Assembly (NCBI RefSeq): GCF_003670115.1
Contig: NZ_QQTY01000003.1
Span: 644,131 to 708,130, forward strand
From: Natronorubrum halophilum
GTDB taxonomy: Archaea > Halobacteriota > Halobacteria > Halobacteriales > Natrialbaceae
Reading direction: 5' to 3'
Length of the DNA: 64,000 nt
Numbering within the stretch: position 1 is the first letter of the stretch; each line of letters begins with the position of its first letter. This document shows positions 52,575 to 62,652 of the stretch, piece by piece. The notes under the pieces were generated by a model. The model was not told the origin of the DNA. It ran no database searches and saw only the letters and a list, made by a program, of their open reading frames with translations. The position numbers and the translations under genes are program-made.

Positions 52575-53503
52575 ATTTGATTACCCTCCTGCTTCTCGTA
52601 AGACCGGATAAACAAGATGATAAATCCGAATACGAGCAGTAGGAAAATGAGGCCGACTGCGAACGCCATTCCGAGATTACCGCGGACAAACGCAAACCTA
52701 TAGAGAAGCAGCGATAGAATTGACGTATCATTGCCAGGACCTCCATGCGTCATCTGCAGCGGTTGAGATATTTTCGTGAGGTTCCAGACGATCCGAAGCG
52801 TGAACACCACGAAGATTGCCGTCTTCATCTGAGGAAGCGTCACATAACGGAACGTCTGTATTCGGCTCGCACCGTATACTTTGGCAGATTCGTAGTACTC
52901 GTCAGGGATACTCACGAGTGTAGCGTAGAGGATAATGAACATGAACGGCCAGAACGTCCACGCACCAACGAGCGTGATGGCGGCGAGTGCCGTATCCCCG
53001 GACGTACTCCAATATATCGGTTCGTCTAATATCCCGTGTTTCGTCAGGAAACCGAAGACCGGACCGAGCGATGGGTCGAGCAAGAACAACCAAAGTGTCC
53101 CAGTCGCTACCGGGGGCATCGTATACGGAAGAAGATACATGCCGGACAGGATGCTCTTGAACCGGACTTTGTTAATCGTAAGCGCAGCTACAAGCGCGAT
53201 AACGAGCTGCAATACCGTTGCGAATCCATAGATGATGGTCGCTTTCAACCCGGTATAGAAGCCATCCCACGTGAATAGATACGTGTAGTTATCCAACCCG
53301 ACAAACGTCGCCTCGCCGCTTCCAAACGGCCACGTGTGCAAGCTCATCCAGATCCCCTGGAGAAACGGCACCCAGACGAGAAAGATGATAAACGATAGGA
53401 GGGGGACCAGAAAGAGGTAGGCCAGTTTATTTTCCTGGATGGCCTCCACCCACGTATCTATATACTGGTTTCCTCGGATCGTTTTCACATTATTTAGCTT
53501 CAT
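52571..53503 (-). CDS. Sugar ABC transporter permease, MalF type (second operon)
   Basis: The 310-residue permease has helices beginning near residue 28 and the EAA-like loop DEYYESAKVYGASRIQTFRYV. It follows the binding-protein gene by 24 bases and overlaps the MalG-type gene by four. It forms the pore of a carbohydrate importer in the catabolic island. Confidence 0.92.
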   Translation of the reverse strand: MKLNNVKTIRGNQYIDTWVEAIQENKLAYLFLVPLLSFIIFLVWVPFLQGIWMSLHTWPFGSGEATFVGLDNYTYLFTWDGFYTGLKATIIYGFATVLQLVIALVAALTINKVRFKSILSGMYLLPYTMPPVATGTLWLFLLDPSLGPVFGFLTKHGILDEPIYWSTSGDTALAAITLVGAWTFWPFMFIILYATLVSIPDEYYESAKVYGASRIQTFRYVTLPQMKTAIFVVFTLRIVWNLTKISQPLQMTHGGPGNDTSILSLLLYRFAFVRGNLGMAFAVGLIFLLLVFGFIILFIRSYEKQEGNQI

Positions 53504-53527
53504 TATTATGGGGTGTTTGGTGAAATT

Positions 53528-54958
53528 TTACTCTCGAGCGGACCAGAACTCGTCGAGTACTTTGTTGCCATCTTCGGCACCCATTTCGCAAATCTCATCA
53601 GCGGTGAGTTCACCCTGGAAACCTCGTTGTAGGTATTCTCCCATACTCGAGGAAGCCTGGATATACATTGGATGAGATGTATGGACGCCTCGAGACGTCT
53701 CAACCATGTTTGACATAACCTCGACGACGTTGGAAGTGTCTCCGTAGGGCATCGATTCTGCTGTAGCTTCCCAGAGATCACGTCGGACTGGGAGGAATCC
53801 CGCATTTTGGACGAGTGACGTCTGAATCATCTCACTAAACCAGATTTCTGCTAACTGAATCGCGAGTTCCTGTTTACGTTCCCACTCTTCTTCGTCAGCC
53901 CCCTCCGGTGCTCTCGTGATCGCGATACCATATGTGAGCATCGCGTTGTTCATACCGGATGGTTCGGTCCAGAATTCTCCCCATTGAACATCGCCGTTCT
54001 CCATGAGATCAGCACCTCGATTGAGTAGCGATGGGATTACCGTTGGTTCCATAACGCTCATGCTCACCTGACCAGCTACGAACTGATCGAGTACGTCGTT
54101 GTCAGAAGCACTCGTCGTCTGGGGTCCAGAAACTTCGTGTTCGTGGTAGAGATCCAGGATATCCTGTATAGCCTGTCGCCATGTGTCCGTATCGAAGTTG
54201 ACTTCTCGGTAATCATCACTGAAGTAACCGGCTTCACCGACATCCCCACCAAGTGCATTGGTGTACGGCTCTGCGAACGTATACCAATCGAATTCGTGTC
54301 CCATCAACTGGAACCCGTAATCACCGGGACCGTCCTCAGTCAGCGCGGTCGCGACCTCGACGAGGTGGTCGTAGTCTTCCGGCGGGAAATCCGTTTCAGG
54401 GTCAAGGCCTGCCTCCTCAAAATGATCGATTCGCGCCTGGAACGGCTCCTGTGGAACCATACCAACCGGGAACGTCATTATTTCTTCATCCATATTCGGA
54501 TGTTCGCCCATCCACTTGATAGCGGTTTGAACCTCTTCTTCCATCCACTCGATGCCCGCCTGGACTTCTTCACTGAGCTCACCTTTCCATTCCTCAAAGG
54601 GAAGGATCCACCCGCCTTCCTCCATGAGGCCAGCAGCGATCTGGTCACCGGTGAAGATCACAGGATACTCACCCTGCTCAAAGTTGGTAATCCATTCAGC
54701 GCCAGCCATCTGGCCGAATCCTGAAAGGTTCACATCAACTGTTGAATCAGTCTCTTCTTCGAATTGACTAACAGCATCATCAACCATCTGACGCGCTGCG
54801 TTAGACTGGACATTGAACGTATCCCAGTACTCAATATCACCGTCTCCACCATTTCCCCCGAGGCACCCAGCTAAACTAACCCCAGCAAGGGCGCCGCCAA
54901 CCCCCTTCATAAAGTTACGTCTTCGAGCATTGCATCTACGCATGGTATTGTCTTCCAT
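53528..54958 (-). CDS. Sugar ABC transporter substrate-binding lipoprotein (second operon)
   Basis: The 476-residue protein carries a Tat-like signal RRRNFMKGVGG and lipobox LAGC, followed by a glycine linker. The remainder resembles the solute-binding family 1 (WDTFNVQSNAARQMVDDAV early). The ATG at 54958 lies one base after the stop of the preceding small ORF, a tightly packed operon. Likely ligand: a oligo-uronide or related sugar of this island, by context only. Confidence 0.9.
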   Translation of the reverse strand: MEDNTMRRCNARRRNFMKGVGGALAGVSLAGCLGGNGGDGDIEYWDTFNVQSNAARQMVDDAVSQFEEETDSTVDVNLSGFGQMAGAEWITNFEQGEYPVIFTGDQIAAGLMEEGGWILPFEEWKGELSEEVQAGIEWMEEEVQTAIKWMGEHPNMDEEIMTFPVGMVPQEPFQARIDHFEEAGLDPETDFPPEDYDHLVEVATALTEDGPGDYGFQLMGHEFDWYTFAEPYTNALGGDVGEAGYFSDDYREVNFDTDTWRQAIQDILDLYHEHEVSGPQTTSASDNDVLDQFVAGQVSMSVMEPTVIPSLLNRGADLMENGDVQWGEFWTEPSGMNNAMLTYGIAITRAPEGADEEEWERKQELAIQLAEIWFSEMIQTSLVQNAGFLPVRRDLWEATAESMPYGDTSNVVEVMSNMVETSRGVHTSHPMYIQASSSMGEYLQRGFQGELTADEICEMGAEDGNKVLDEFWSARE

Positions 54959-54959
54959 T

Positions 54960-55172
54960 CTACTCGGGTAGATGAATCACGCCATCATAAATGTTTGGGT
55001 GCCGCACTTCGTGTTTCTCAGCGGGTGCACTTACACTAAAGCCAGTACCCACACGAACACGGATTCCTGCGCTGCTCTGTTTAGATCCGTCGCCGCCACC
55101 AATTACATCTAGACGTCCGAGAAACAGTGCTGATGATGTCTCAAAAATTTCTGTTATCTCCTCTTCGAGCAC
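54960..55172 (-). CDS. 70-residue unknown ORF between ATPase and binding protein
   Basis: A GTG at 55172, three bases after the ATPase stop, opens 70 residues, and the TAG at 54960-54962 lies one base before the binding-protein ATG. The peptide reads EEEITEIFETSSALFLG, then VIGGGDG and HEVRHPNIYDGVIHLPE. No known domain. The exact packing in the operon suggests real translation, possibly the C-terminal remnant of a longer pathway gene or a small accessory protein. Confidence 0.55.
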   Translation of the reverse strand: MLEEEITEIFETSSALFLGRLDVIGGGDGSKQSSAGIRVRVGTGFSVSAPAEKHEVRHPNIYDGVIHLPE

Positions 55173-55175
55173 GAG

Positions 55176-56339
55176 TCACAGTATCCGTTCGCCCGTGTCT
55201 GAATCAAATAGCCAGATATTCTCCGGTTGCAGGCTAACAGAGACTGCTTCGGCGTTTTGCTGGATTTCACCTTGTGTCGTCGTTGATCTGATTTCACGCT
55301 CATCAGCCTGTAGATACACCGCATCTGTATCACCACGGGGCTCAATAACTGAAATCTCGGCGGTAAACATCGGTGTCTCCCCGTTCAACTCTATGTATTC
55401 AGGACGAACACCGAGTGATACCGATTGGCCATCGGAGAGATCGGCAGTACTGAGTCGTCTTTCAGGAATAGGAACACGAAAGAGACCAGTGTCTACTTCG
55501 ACTGTGTCCCCTTCAACCGCTACCGTGGCGTCGAGCAAATTGGTCGACGGCGAGCCGATAAATTCTGCTACGAACTGGGTTGCAGGATCGTTGTAAATAT
55601 CGTGTGCAGAACCAACCTGCTCGATGTATCCTTCGTTCATGATGACGATTTTGTCACCTAAGGTCATCGCTTCTTCCTGATCGTGCGTGACAAAAATCAT
55701 CGCAGTATTTAATCGCCGTTGGAGCTTCTTCACTTCGACGCGCATAGAGTCACGCAGATTCGCGTCGAGGGCGGAGAAGGGTTCATCAAGCAAAAATGCG
55801 GCTGGTTTTATCACCATTGCACGCCCAAGACTCACTCGCTGTTGTTGGCCACCGGAGAGTTCCGACGGTTTTCGATCGAGCATTCCTTCGAGGCCGAGCA
55901 ACTCCGCCGCTTCTTCGACGCGCTCATTCTTTTCCGATTTCGAAAGATCAGACGTCATATCGAGTCCGAACCGCATGTTTCTCCTGACGGACATATGCGG
56001 ATAGAGGGCGATTTCTTGGAACACAAACGCGAGGTCCCGGTCTTTAGGAGCACGACCGATGACATCCTCACCTTCGATGGAAATTAGGCCCGAATCTGGT
56101 TCTTCGAGACCGGCGATCATACGGAGCGTCGTGGTCTTCCCGCAACCAGAGGGACCAAGGAAAACAACAACTTCGTCATCACCGACATTCAGATTGAAAT
56201 CCGCGCAGGCGACGATCTCACCGTTGTTGAACGTTTTCCGGATGTTTCGGAGCTGAATAGCAACCTCGTCCATTGCGATATCCTCCTTCGAGGTATTATC
56301 ATGATTACTGCTCGCGACCTTCTCGTTTTGTGTAGCCAT
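55176..56339 (-). CDS. Sugar ABC transporter ATPase, MalK/UgpC type (second operon)
   Basis: The ATG at 56339 fits because GTTAATTAGG (about 56361-56370) lies 27 bases upstream, a leaderless promoter; the open frame to 56372 would start inside the box. The 387-residue protein has GPSGCGKTT, LSGGQQQRVSLGRAM, AFLLDEPFSALDANL and FVTHDQEEAMTL, plus a C-terminal TOBE region. It is the first gene of the order ATPase, small ORF, binding protein, MalF, MalG; having the ATPase first is unusual. Confidence 0.92.
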   Translation of the reverse strand: MATQNEKVASSNHDNTSKEDIAMDEVAIQLRNIRKTFNNGEIVACADFNLNVGDDEVVVFLGPSGCGKTTTLRMIAGLEEPDSGLISIEGEDVIGRAPKDRDLAFVFQEIALYPHMSVRRNMRFGLDMTSDLSKSEKNERVEEAAELLGLEGMLDRKPSELSGGQQQRVSLGRAMVIKPAAFLLDEPFSALDANLRDSMRVEVKKLQRRLNTAMIFVTHDQEEAMTLGDKIVIMNEGYIEQVGSAHDIYNDPATQFVAEFIGSPSTNLLDATVAVEGDTVEVDTGLFRVPIPERRLSTADLSDGQSVSLGVRPEYIELNGETPMFTAEISVIEPRGDTDAVYLQADEREIRSTTTQGEIQQNAEAVSVSLQPENIWLFDSDTGERIL

Positions 56340-57157
56340 TACATGGTGCAGTGTGCCAACCCTAATTAACATTTTTGTCTGTGAAACAACAAGTTTGGGG
56401 AGTCACGAGAGATCTAAGAGGGTTGAGGAGTCGTTCAGACCTGCATGAATGGCACCTTCAAGCGCGGAAAACCTCCCTCAAAATTCACGGAGCCAACTTT
56501 GTATACACATACAATCGAAACCAGTGCGCGTATTCAATGAGAATAGGATCCATATAACACACTTTGGCTGTAGAGTGATTCATCATTAGTTACAATCCAA
56601 GGAGATTTGTTATAGAACTATTGGATGGGGGCTGTGAACAACTCACACAGACATGTTCGCGAGAGGTGAATTATCTGGGTTTTTTCCTACTGAAATTCCA
56701 AGATAATATGTGCATTTAATTCAGAATCATTCTTACCGCGTTGCAGTGTCCCGGTTTTGTGTCCAGAGGAAAATACGCGCTATGTGAACAAGAACATTGA
56801 TAGAACAAGAGAGAGACCACCAATTTCAGTCTAAATCGGCATTTTCCAACCCACATATATAGGTAATAATAGTATTGCGTAACCAGGGCGTTTTACGAGA
56901 GGTGAACGTGAGTTTACGGCCGATACTTCACAGGGCAGTAAAACTGAAATCGAAAACGCATTGTTAGCTATTATGCTCGATAGTTTGTACGCGTATGGCC
57001 TTCAATTAGCTACACTCACCCAGCGGATTACACAAGTACAGATGTAAATGTTCGGCGCAGTTATTTACAGCAGTACGTCTGTATATTGGTTGCAAATGGC
57101 CTGCGATACCAAGATTAGAAACAGACTTGTCTATTGGGATAGCGGTGATAATTAATA
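56340..57157. other. Long intergenic region between ABC operon and IclR gene
   Basis: This 818-base stretch has stops in all frames and no recognisable protein. It contains the ABC operon promoter at its left edge. An inverted A/T-rich pair GATAAT...ATTATC (about 57146-57169) overlaps the 3' end of the IclR gene and may terminate transcription. I cannot tell whether the rest is regulatory or decayed. Confidence 0.4.
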
Positions 57158-57958
57158 TTAAGTATTATCGTACCCCCTTTCATTCATAGCATTAACTTCT
57201 ATAATATTTGAGAATTCAACAACTTTCTTTGGAAGAGTCTCCTGAAACCGTTCATCATCAAAATGGCTTATAGATCCAGATATATTAATTGCACCCATGA
57301 TCTCACCTGAAGAGTCAAGAACAGGGGAAGCAACGCCACGCATCCCAGAGACAGCTTCCTCAGTACTGAAAGCAACATCCGTCTTCCGAATTGTTTCTAG
57401 TTCATCTAACAGTTCATCAGGATCCGTGATAGTATTTTCTGTAATCATCTCGAGTTCGTTTTGAAAAAGGATTTGTTCTAATTTCTCTTCAGGGAGATGT
57501 GCTAATATCGCTTTCCCAGCGGCATTACAGTTTAGGGGGCATGGTCGTCCAACGGGGTACTTAGCTGCAAACATTCCTTTCTTCCCCGATACAGCAAAAA
57601 TGTGAATACCAACACCGTGCTCTTCGACCATGATTTGGACAAATTCACCCGTTTCCTCAGCGAGTTGCTTCGCTGACTCACGGCCATACTTGTATATGTT
57701 ATAGTGGGTGCGTCGAAGAGACTCTGCCATTGTAATAAATCGATAGCTTGGTCTATAGAGATACCCTTTCGTCGTAACAAACTCTTGCTCCTCAAGTGTA
57801 ACAAGATATGAATGGAGGGAACTCTTTGAGTAGTCAAGAGATTCAGCCAATTCAGTCAATGTTGCCCCCTCCATCTCATGCAGCGCCTCTAATATATCAG
57901 TCGTCTTTTTAACCGCCTCAATCGTTCGTTTTGGATCTGCTTTGTCTATGCCTCCCAT
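57158..57958 (-). CDS. IclR family transcriptional regulator
   Basis: The ATG at 57958 (MGGIDKADPKRTIEAVKKTT) is preferred over a TTG at 57985; length about 266 residues. The winged helix (LTELAESLDYSKSSLHSYLV) is followed by the IclR effector domain with CNAAGKAILAHLPEE and EEAVSGMRGVASPVL. It differs clearly from the IclR protein at 6115. It stands beside the second ABC operon and is the best candidate for controlling the uronide/acyl-CoA island. Confidence 0.9.
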   Translation of the reverse strand: MGGIDKADPKRTIEAVKKTTDILEALHEMEGATLTELAESLDYSKSSLHSYLVTLEEQEFVTTKGYLYRPSYRFITMAESLRRTHYNIYKYGRESAKQLAEETGEFVQIMVEEHGVGIHIFAVSGKKGMFAAKYPVGRPCPLNCNAAGKAILAHLPEEKLEQILFQNELEMITENTITDPDELLDELETIRKTDVAFSTEEAVSGMRGVASPVLDSSGEIMGAINISGSISHFDDERFQETLPKKVVEFSNIIEVNAMNERGYDNT

Positions 57959-58009
57959 ACAAGAGATAGACGAGCGTATAGACAAAGCGATTGTGGTTCT
58001 TTGCTCATT

Positions 58010-58804
58010 GGGACACCGTCTAATTAGGCCAGTTTGCGGAACGAGCAGGTCATGGATTTAGTGTGGAATATTGCTCGCAGACCTGTTCAGCGAGCGCCAC
58101 CCGGCAGAATTTGATGAAACTTGGGAGCGTGAACCGACAACGCCCGTTAGGTTGTTTGTCATCCGGCTTCATACGACCGGTTGTTCACTTTGAGAGGTAC
58201 AAGCAATTCTTCGCTTGGTCGGCGTAGAACGGCCTCACCAAGCGATTTGGCAATAGATACATCGACTGTCTGATAGCGTGCCAGATCCGTCGTTGTCCAC
58301 GAGAGAAAAACTCTCGTGTGTCCATCAGATCGCGAAGGGTTCTGAGTACGGCGAAGCCGCTGTGGGTCGTCATTGGTAAAATTATTATCGGTTTTGATTG
58401 CGTTTGGTATTGATTTGATTCTGCAATATTTCCATATTCGAAATTGATTTTTGTCGTCGCAGCTTTCGGACGGCGAAGCACTGATCCAGCCGCTGCGTTC
58501 CTGCATCGATTGACCGAGAAACGCGACCTCGACGACACGGTGTTTCTTGTCGATGGCTACAGATATTTAAGTACTCTCTCCCGATTAGGATTGGGCGGCC
58601 AGCTCGACTGCGTCGAGAGAAACCTGATCGAAAGAGGATTCGTACCTTCAAAATTCGGGTTGATACCTTCCATACCACGTGGGTGGGTAGTCGGGCGAGC
58701 ATCAATGAATGTTTTGAACAATTCATACATTATTACAACACACAATGATCACATCAATCAGTTAATAGACAGATGCCAGCGGAGATGCTAAACTAGACAG
58801 CGCC
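58010..58804 (+). mobile_element. Nearly full-length but dead IS copy (DDE transposase)
   Basis: The left end GGACACCGTCTAATTAGGCC begins at about 58010 and the right end ACTAGACAGCGCC closes at 58804, giving about 795 bases. Between them one frame reads LFSERHPAEFDETWERE and VRLFVIRLHTTGCSL, then a TGA, EVQAILRLVGVERPHQAIWQ, further stops, and later frames give the DDE parts LHRLTEKRDLDDTVFLVDG and RNLIERGF. It is the same family as the intact copy at the right edge, with many stops and shifts. Confidence 0.8.
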
Positions 58805-59074
58805 GGTTAGACTATTACATCCTGAGTCAGGGATAAGTACATCCTCATCTATGTAGGAAAATGGCAAACATATATACTAACCGCTCGGAATCATATTACG
58901 ATTTCTTAATATCAAATGCCTCTATGAACAGCAATACCGTGTGACAAGCCGAGTCAGCACTCACGACGGCAGGAAAGACTGGAATCGGATACGACGTTGA
59001 AATACGACGCGCTCACCGAACAGGAGGTCGAAAGTAGACGGACCATCAAGGCGTACTGCCGAAATTCAGTACGG
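58805..59074. other. Intergenic, nothing recognised
   Basis: A/T-rich at the left, then changing to the GC-rich composition of the amidohydrolase. No gene is supported. Confidence 0.4.
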
Positions 59075-60475
59075 TCACCGAATGGCGCCGCCGGGCCGAG
59101 CTCCGGTGTCCTCGCCGTCGCGAACGATCGGCGTCCCGTCGACCACGACGTGCTCGATCCCGAGCGGGTACTGCTCCGGATCGTCGAACGTCGCGCGGTC
59201 GTCGACCACCGCCGGATCGAAGACAACCAGGTCCGCGTCGAGGCCCGGACGGAGCACGCCCTTCGAATCGAGTCCCATCGCTCGAGCGGACAGCGAGGTC
59301 ATCGACCGGACGGCCTCCTCGAGCGACAGGAGGTTCTCCTGGCGAACGTACGTCGCCAGCACGCGGGGGAACGATCCGTATACCCGGGGGTGGGGACGGG
59401 CCCCGAACAGGCCGTCGGTTCCAACCATGACGCGCTCGTTCTGCATGATCGTTCGGACGTCCTCCTCGATCAGCCCGTGAGCGACCATCGACGCCTCGAA
59501 GTTTTCAGCGAGCAAGACGTCGCAGAGGACGTCGATCGGCGTGCTGTCGCGCTCGGTCGCGATGGTCGCGATGTCGCATCCGCCCTCGTCGCCGAATTCC
59601 TCGGACGTCAGGTTGGTCACCTCGATTCGGTCCCACCCGGTCTTGCCGCCGACGTTTTCCCAGCCTTGGATGCGCCACTCCTCGATATCCCGGCGGATCT
59701 CCTCGCGCTGGTTGGGGTCAGTGAGCGTCTCGCGGAGGGCGTCGGCGTCGCCCGACTGCACCCACGGCGGCAACAGCGACGTCAGCATGCTGCTTCCTGC
59801 GGTGTAGGGGTACTGGTCCGCGGTGACGTCGACGCCCCGCTCACGGGCGATTTCGACCTGAGCGAGCAAGCGGTCGGCCTTCCCCTGCTGTTCGCTGCCG
59901 GTAAGCTTGAAGTGCGAAATCTGAAGCGGAACGTCGTGTTCGGCTCCGATATCGACGAACTCGTCGAGCGCCTCCCAGATCCAGCGGCCCTCGCTACGGA
60001 TATGGGCGACGAACGGTCGTCCGTAGGGAGCAAGTTCGGCTGCGAGTCGAGACACCTCCTCGGTCCCCGAGTACACCTGGGGCGTGTACACGAGCCCCGT
60101 CGAGAAGCCGATCGCGCCGTCCTCGAGCCCCTCGCGGACGAGCGACGCCATCTCCTCGAGTTCGTCGTCGGTTGGCTGGACGTCGTTCATGCCGAGCACG
60201 TCGTAGCGGGCGGTGCCGTGCCCGACCAGCGTCGCCACGTTCGGCGCGATGTCGGCGTCGTCGACCGCGTCGAGGTACTCGCCGAGGGAGTTCCACGTCC
60301 ACTCGCGCTCGAGTCTCCCGGCCAGGCCGCTGAGGTACTCCTGCCACGGACCGATGCCCCCCTCGTGGTAGAGCGGGGCCATCGAGAACCCGTCCTGGCC
60401 GAGAATTTCGGTGGTGATTCCCTGTCGGATCTTCGGCGCGAGCGACGGGTCGGCGAATAGCTCGAGCGCTATCGG
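59075..60475 (-). pseudogene. N-acyl-D-amino-acid deacylase-like amidohydrolase, N-terminus lost
   Basis: The open frame from ATG 60382 gives 435 residues with HIRSEGRWIWEALDEFVDI, VPLQISHFKLTG, DQYPYTAGSSMLTSLLPPW, MVGTDGLFG and KGVLRPGLDADLVVFDP, the text of D-aminoacylase-type amidohydrolases. Family-like sequence continues upstream without a start codon (LELFADPSLAPKIRQGITTE) to about 60475 and then stops abruptly. The N-terminal 60-70 residues, including the HxH metal site, are gone, so the enzyme is unlikely to be active. Normal length is about 530 residues. Confidence 0.8.
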
Positions 60476-60725
60476 CGCCAGAACTGTCGTTCGCGACAGC
60501 TTCCCCCGTCGAGGTAGAAATCTCGTACGCCCCGGCTCCGTTGCTCACATTCGTATTTCTGACGAATACGCCGTACATTCCCGACTCCGCGGCGACAAAC
60601 TCGAACTTCGACCGGCCGCCACTTTCAACGTACTCGCCGGGGCGGATCGTCCGCCCGGTGTACCGTCTGGATCGGTAGACGGCAGTTATTGATTCGGATG
60701 TGACCGTCGGCGACGAGGCAACCAC
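60476..60725 (-). pseudogene. C-terminal fragment of a secreted protein (pre-peptidase-like beta domain)
   Basis: A minus-strand frame from a GTG at 60725 reads SITAVYRSRRYTGRTIRPGE, KFEFVAAESGMYGVFVRNTN and GAGAYEISTSTGEAV, which resembles the beta-sandwich domains that follow haloarchaeal secreted peptidases. It then runs into the truncated amidohydrolase in another frame. It has no signal peptide. It may be a detached end of the upstream M14 peptidase gene or of another secreted protein. Confidence 0.5.
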
Positions 60726-60857
60726 CGCCTCTCGTGCAGTTTACCCGACGGTGTGGCTGTGCAGCGGAATTTTACAGCCGATACGGGAAACGAGTTCGGA
60801 CCGACGATCACGACGTGACAGCCCGACGAGGAACGACGGATAGCCGAATGTAGCCGC

Positions 60858-61916
60858 CTACTCCGTTTCTTCCCACGGCCAGTCGCCGGCATCGAAGGGG
60901 CGATCCGGGATTTCATCGACGCGGGCGGGATCGCGGTCGTAGAGCGACCCGTCGGCGGTCTCCTCGAGGATGGTTTCGCACTCCGCGGCCATGATTCGGG
61001 TCAGTTGCCCCTCCATTGCCTCGCCGCGGTCGTCGAGTTGGCCGGTCATCTCGCACAGGATACTGCCATAGCCGTAGGTGGCGTAGGCGTTACGCCCAAT
61101 GTTAACCGTATCTCCTCCCGGATAGACTGACAGCTGAGCGTTCCCGAAGCCGTCGACCTCGTCGTACATCGCGACGTTGAGCCGTTGCGAGATCTCGACT
61201 GCGTCGGGGTCGGCCTCGTCCGCAATCGGCCAGAAGTTCGACGCGTGGAGCATATCTCCCGGAACCTCCTCTTCGTCGTAGTACATCCCTCCCTGCGTGT
61301 GGAGGTCGGCGACCCACAACGGATCGAGATCGAGCACGTAATCGAGCATCGCCTGGGTCTCGGGTGAGGGGTTCTCGTCGGGTTTCGGTCCGGGAAGGAT
61401 CTCCTCGGGAAGTTCGAAGTAGTGCTGACGGTTCGGGTCGGCAGGGCCACACTGCTCTCCGAAGAACGGATCTTCATAACAATAGTCGTCCGGACGAGCG
61501 TTCTCGCGCTGGTTACGCATGGCGCCGTCGGGGTTGACCATCGGCAGGCCGTGGATCGTGAGTTCGTCGAGGATATCGTGGCCGGCCGAGAGACGTCGGA
61601 GCACCCGCAGGAGCGCCTCGGTGCCGGTCGGCTCGTTCCCGTGTTGCTCAGACGCGAAGAAGACGTCGGTGTCGCCGCTGCCGACCTTGGCGACGGTGAG
61701 TTCGCGTCCCTCGAGGCTTTCACCGATGACCTTGGTCTCGAACGGTACGCGAGCTCGCCGCTCGAAGTTACCTAGTAGATCCTGAACCTCCGCGTGAGTG
61801 AGGAACCGCTTCGTCTCTTCGCGAGCCCACGGCTCGTTCGCGGTCGCAGTCGTCGCACCGAACAGACTCACGCCTGCTACCGACCCAATCAGCTTGAGTG
61901 TATTTCGTCGATCCAT
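60858..61916 (-). CDS. Tat-exported M14 zinc carboxypeptidase
   Basis: The ATG at 61916 gives about 352 residues starting MDRRNTLKLIGSVAG, a Tat-type signal; the frame to 61973 is a chance extension. Zinc ligands appear in EQHGNEPTG (H and E) and DLHTQGG (H), with the catalytic glutamate in ILCEMTG. VNPDGAMRNQRENARP is the substrate carboxylate-binding stretch of M14. It cleaves peptide C-termini outside the cell. A TTTAATATTAAC box lies about 30 bases upstream. Confidence 0.88.
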   Translation of the reverse strand: MDRRNTLKLIGSVAGVSLFGATTATANEPWAREETKRFLTHAEVQDLLGNFERRARVPFETKVIGESLEGRELTVAKVGSGDTDVFFASEQHGNEPTGTEALLRVLRRLSAGHDILDELTIHGLPMVNPDGAMRNQRENARPDDYCYEDPFFGEQCGPADPNRQHYFELPEEILPGPKPDENPSPETQAMLDYVLDLDPLWVADLHTQGGMYYDEEEVPGDMLHASNFWPIADEADPDAVEISQRLNVAMYDEVDGFGNAQLSVYPGGDTVNIGRNAYATYGYGSILCEMTGQLDDRGEAMEGQLTRIMAAECETILEETADGSLYDRDPARVDEIPDRPFDAGDWPWEETE

Positions 61917-62207
61917 GATTGTCCAATCAAAGCTATTGATAGATGTTAATATTAAACTTGTCGTTGATGCCATAATAAGTAACTGTATATTGAATTCACA
62001 TTATCATATTATGATTCATAGGGGGTGAACGACAGCTCTGATCTCCCGCGTACGCGAGAGACTCGGTGTACTCTCAGAAACCTACCCACCGGCCGTCACA
62101 CCGTACTCGCGATCAGTGGCCTTACCGACACCCCACCTGGAGATTGTACGGCTGAAGAGAGTCACCATCGGCGTCTATCTCAGCGTCTTTGACACTAGGT
62201 TTCCGCT
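61917..62207. other. Promoter region of the M14 gene; no gene
   Basis: The first 50 bases hold the M14 promoter on the minus strand. The rest carries nothing recognisable up to the IS end at 62208. Confidence 0.4.
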
Positions 62208-62345
62208 GGCACTGTCTAGTTCTGCACCTCCTCGACTGGCACGTTTCCGTCGAGAGCTCGATGCGGACTTTGGTATTATAGTAATGCACGAACTGTTCAA
62301 GACACTCTCGGCCGCTCGCCCTCCGCGTTTACGTGGTGGCCGTCA
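62208..62345 (-). mobile_element. IS right-end fragment
   Basis: The end GGCACTGTCTAGTTCTGCAC begins at 62208 and matches the right end at 63407 almost exactly. Reading on the minus strand, the last transposase residues survive as LEQFVHYYNTK before frames shift. The body of the element is missing. Confidence 0.78.
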
Positions 62346-62652
62346 TGGCTAGCGTGATGGTCAGATTGTTCTTCATCACTGGTCGAATCTCTGTGCTCAT
62401 CCATAGGTAATCCTCATTGCCGGGTTTACGGTACCAGAACGAAGGAAGTATGGGCTATAGCGGCCGTCCAGTGAACAGATTACGATCGCAAGTCAGACTG
62501 AATCACAGTGTGCAAACTAAAAGGAATGATGTATGTATTCCTGGCAAAATGGTATCTAATTAGATGCATCCCTAATGGGGGTTGGATGTCTGTTGACATT
62601 ATACGCCGAATAAGGAAAGGAGAGGAGACGAATCGCCAATTTAGCAATCACA
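62346..62652. other. Intergenic before the halocyanin gene
   Basis: No protein-like frame was found. It presumably contains the halocyanin promoter, but I see no single convincing TATA box. Confidence 0.35.

Noticed and set aside
56340..57157. Possible RNA gene or decayed CDS in the long gap
   Set aside because: No stable hairpin set, tRNA-like arms or protein-like frame could be found by reading.
58997..60460. 487-codon plus-strand open frame over the amidohydrolase
   Set aside because: The minus strand carries recognisable amidohydrolase motifs throughout; the plus frame is a composition artefact.
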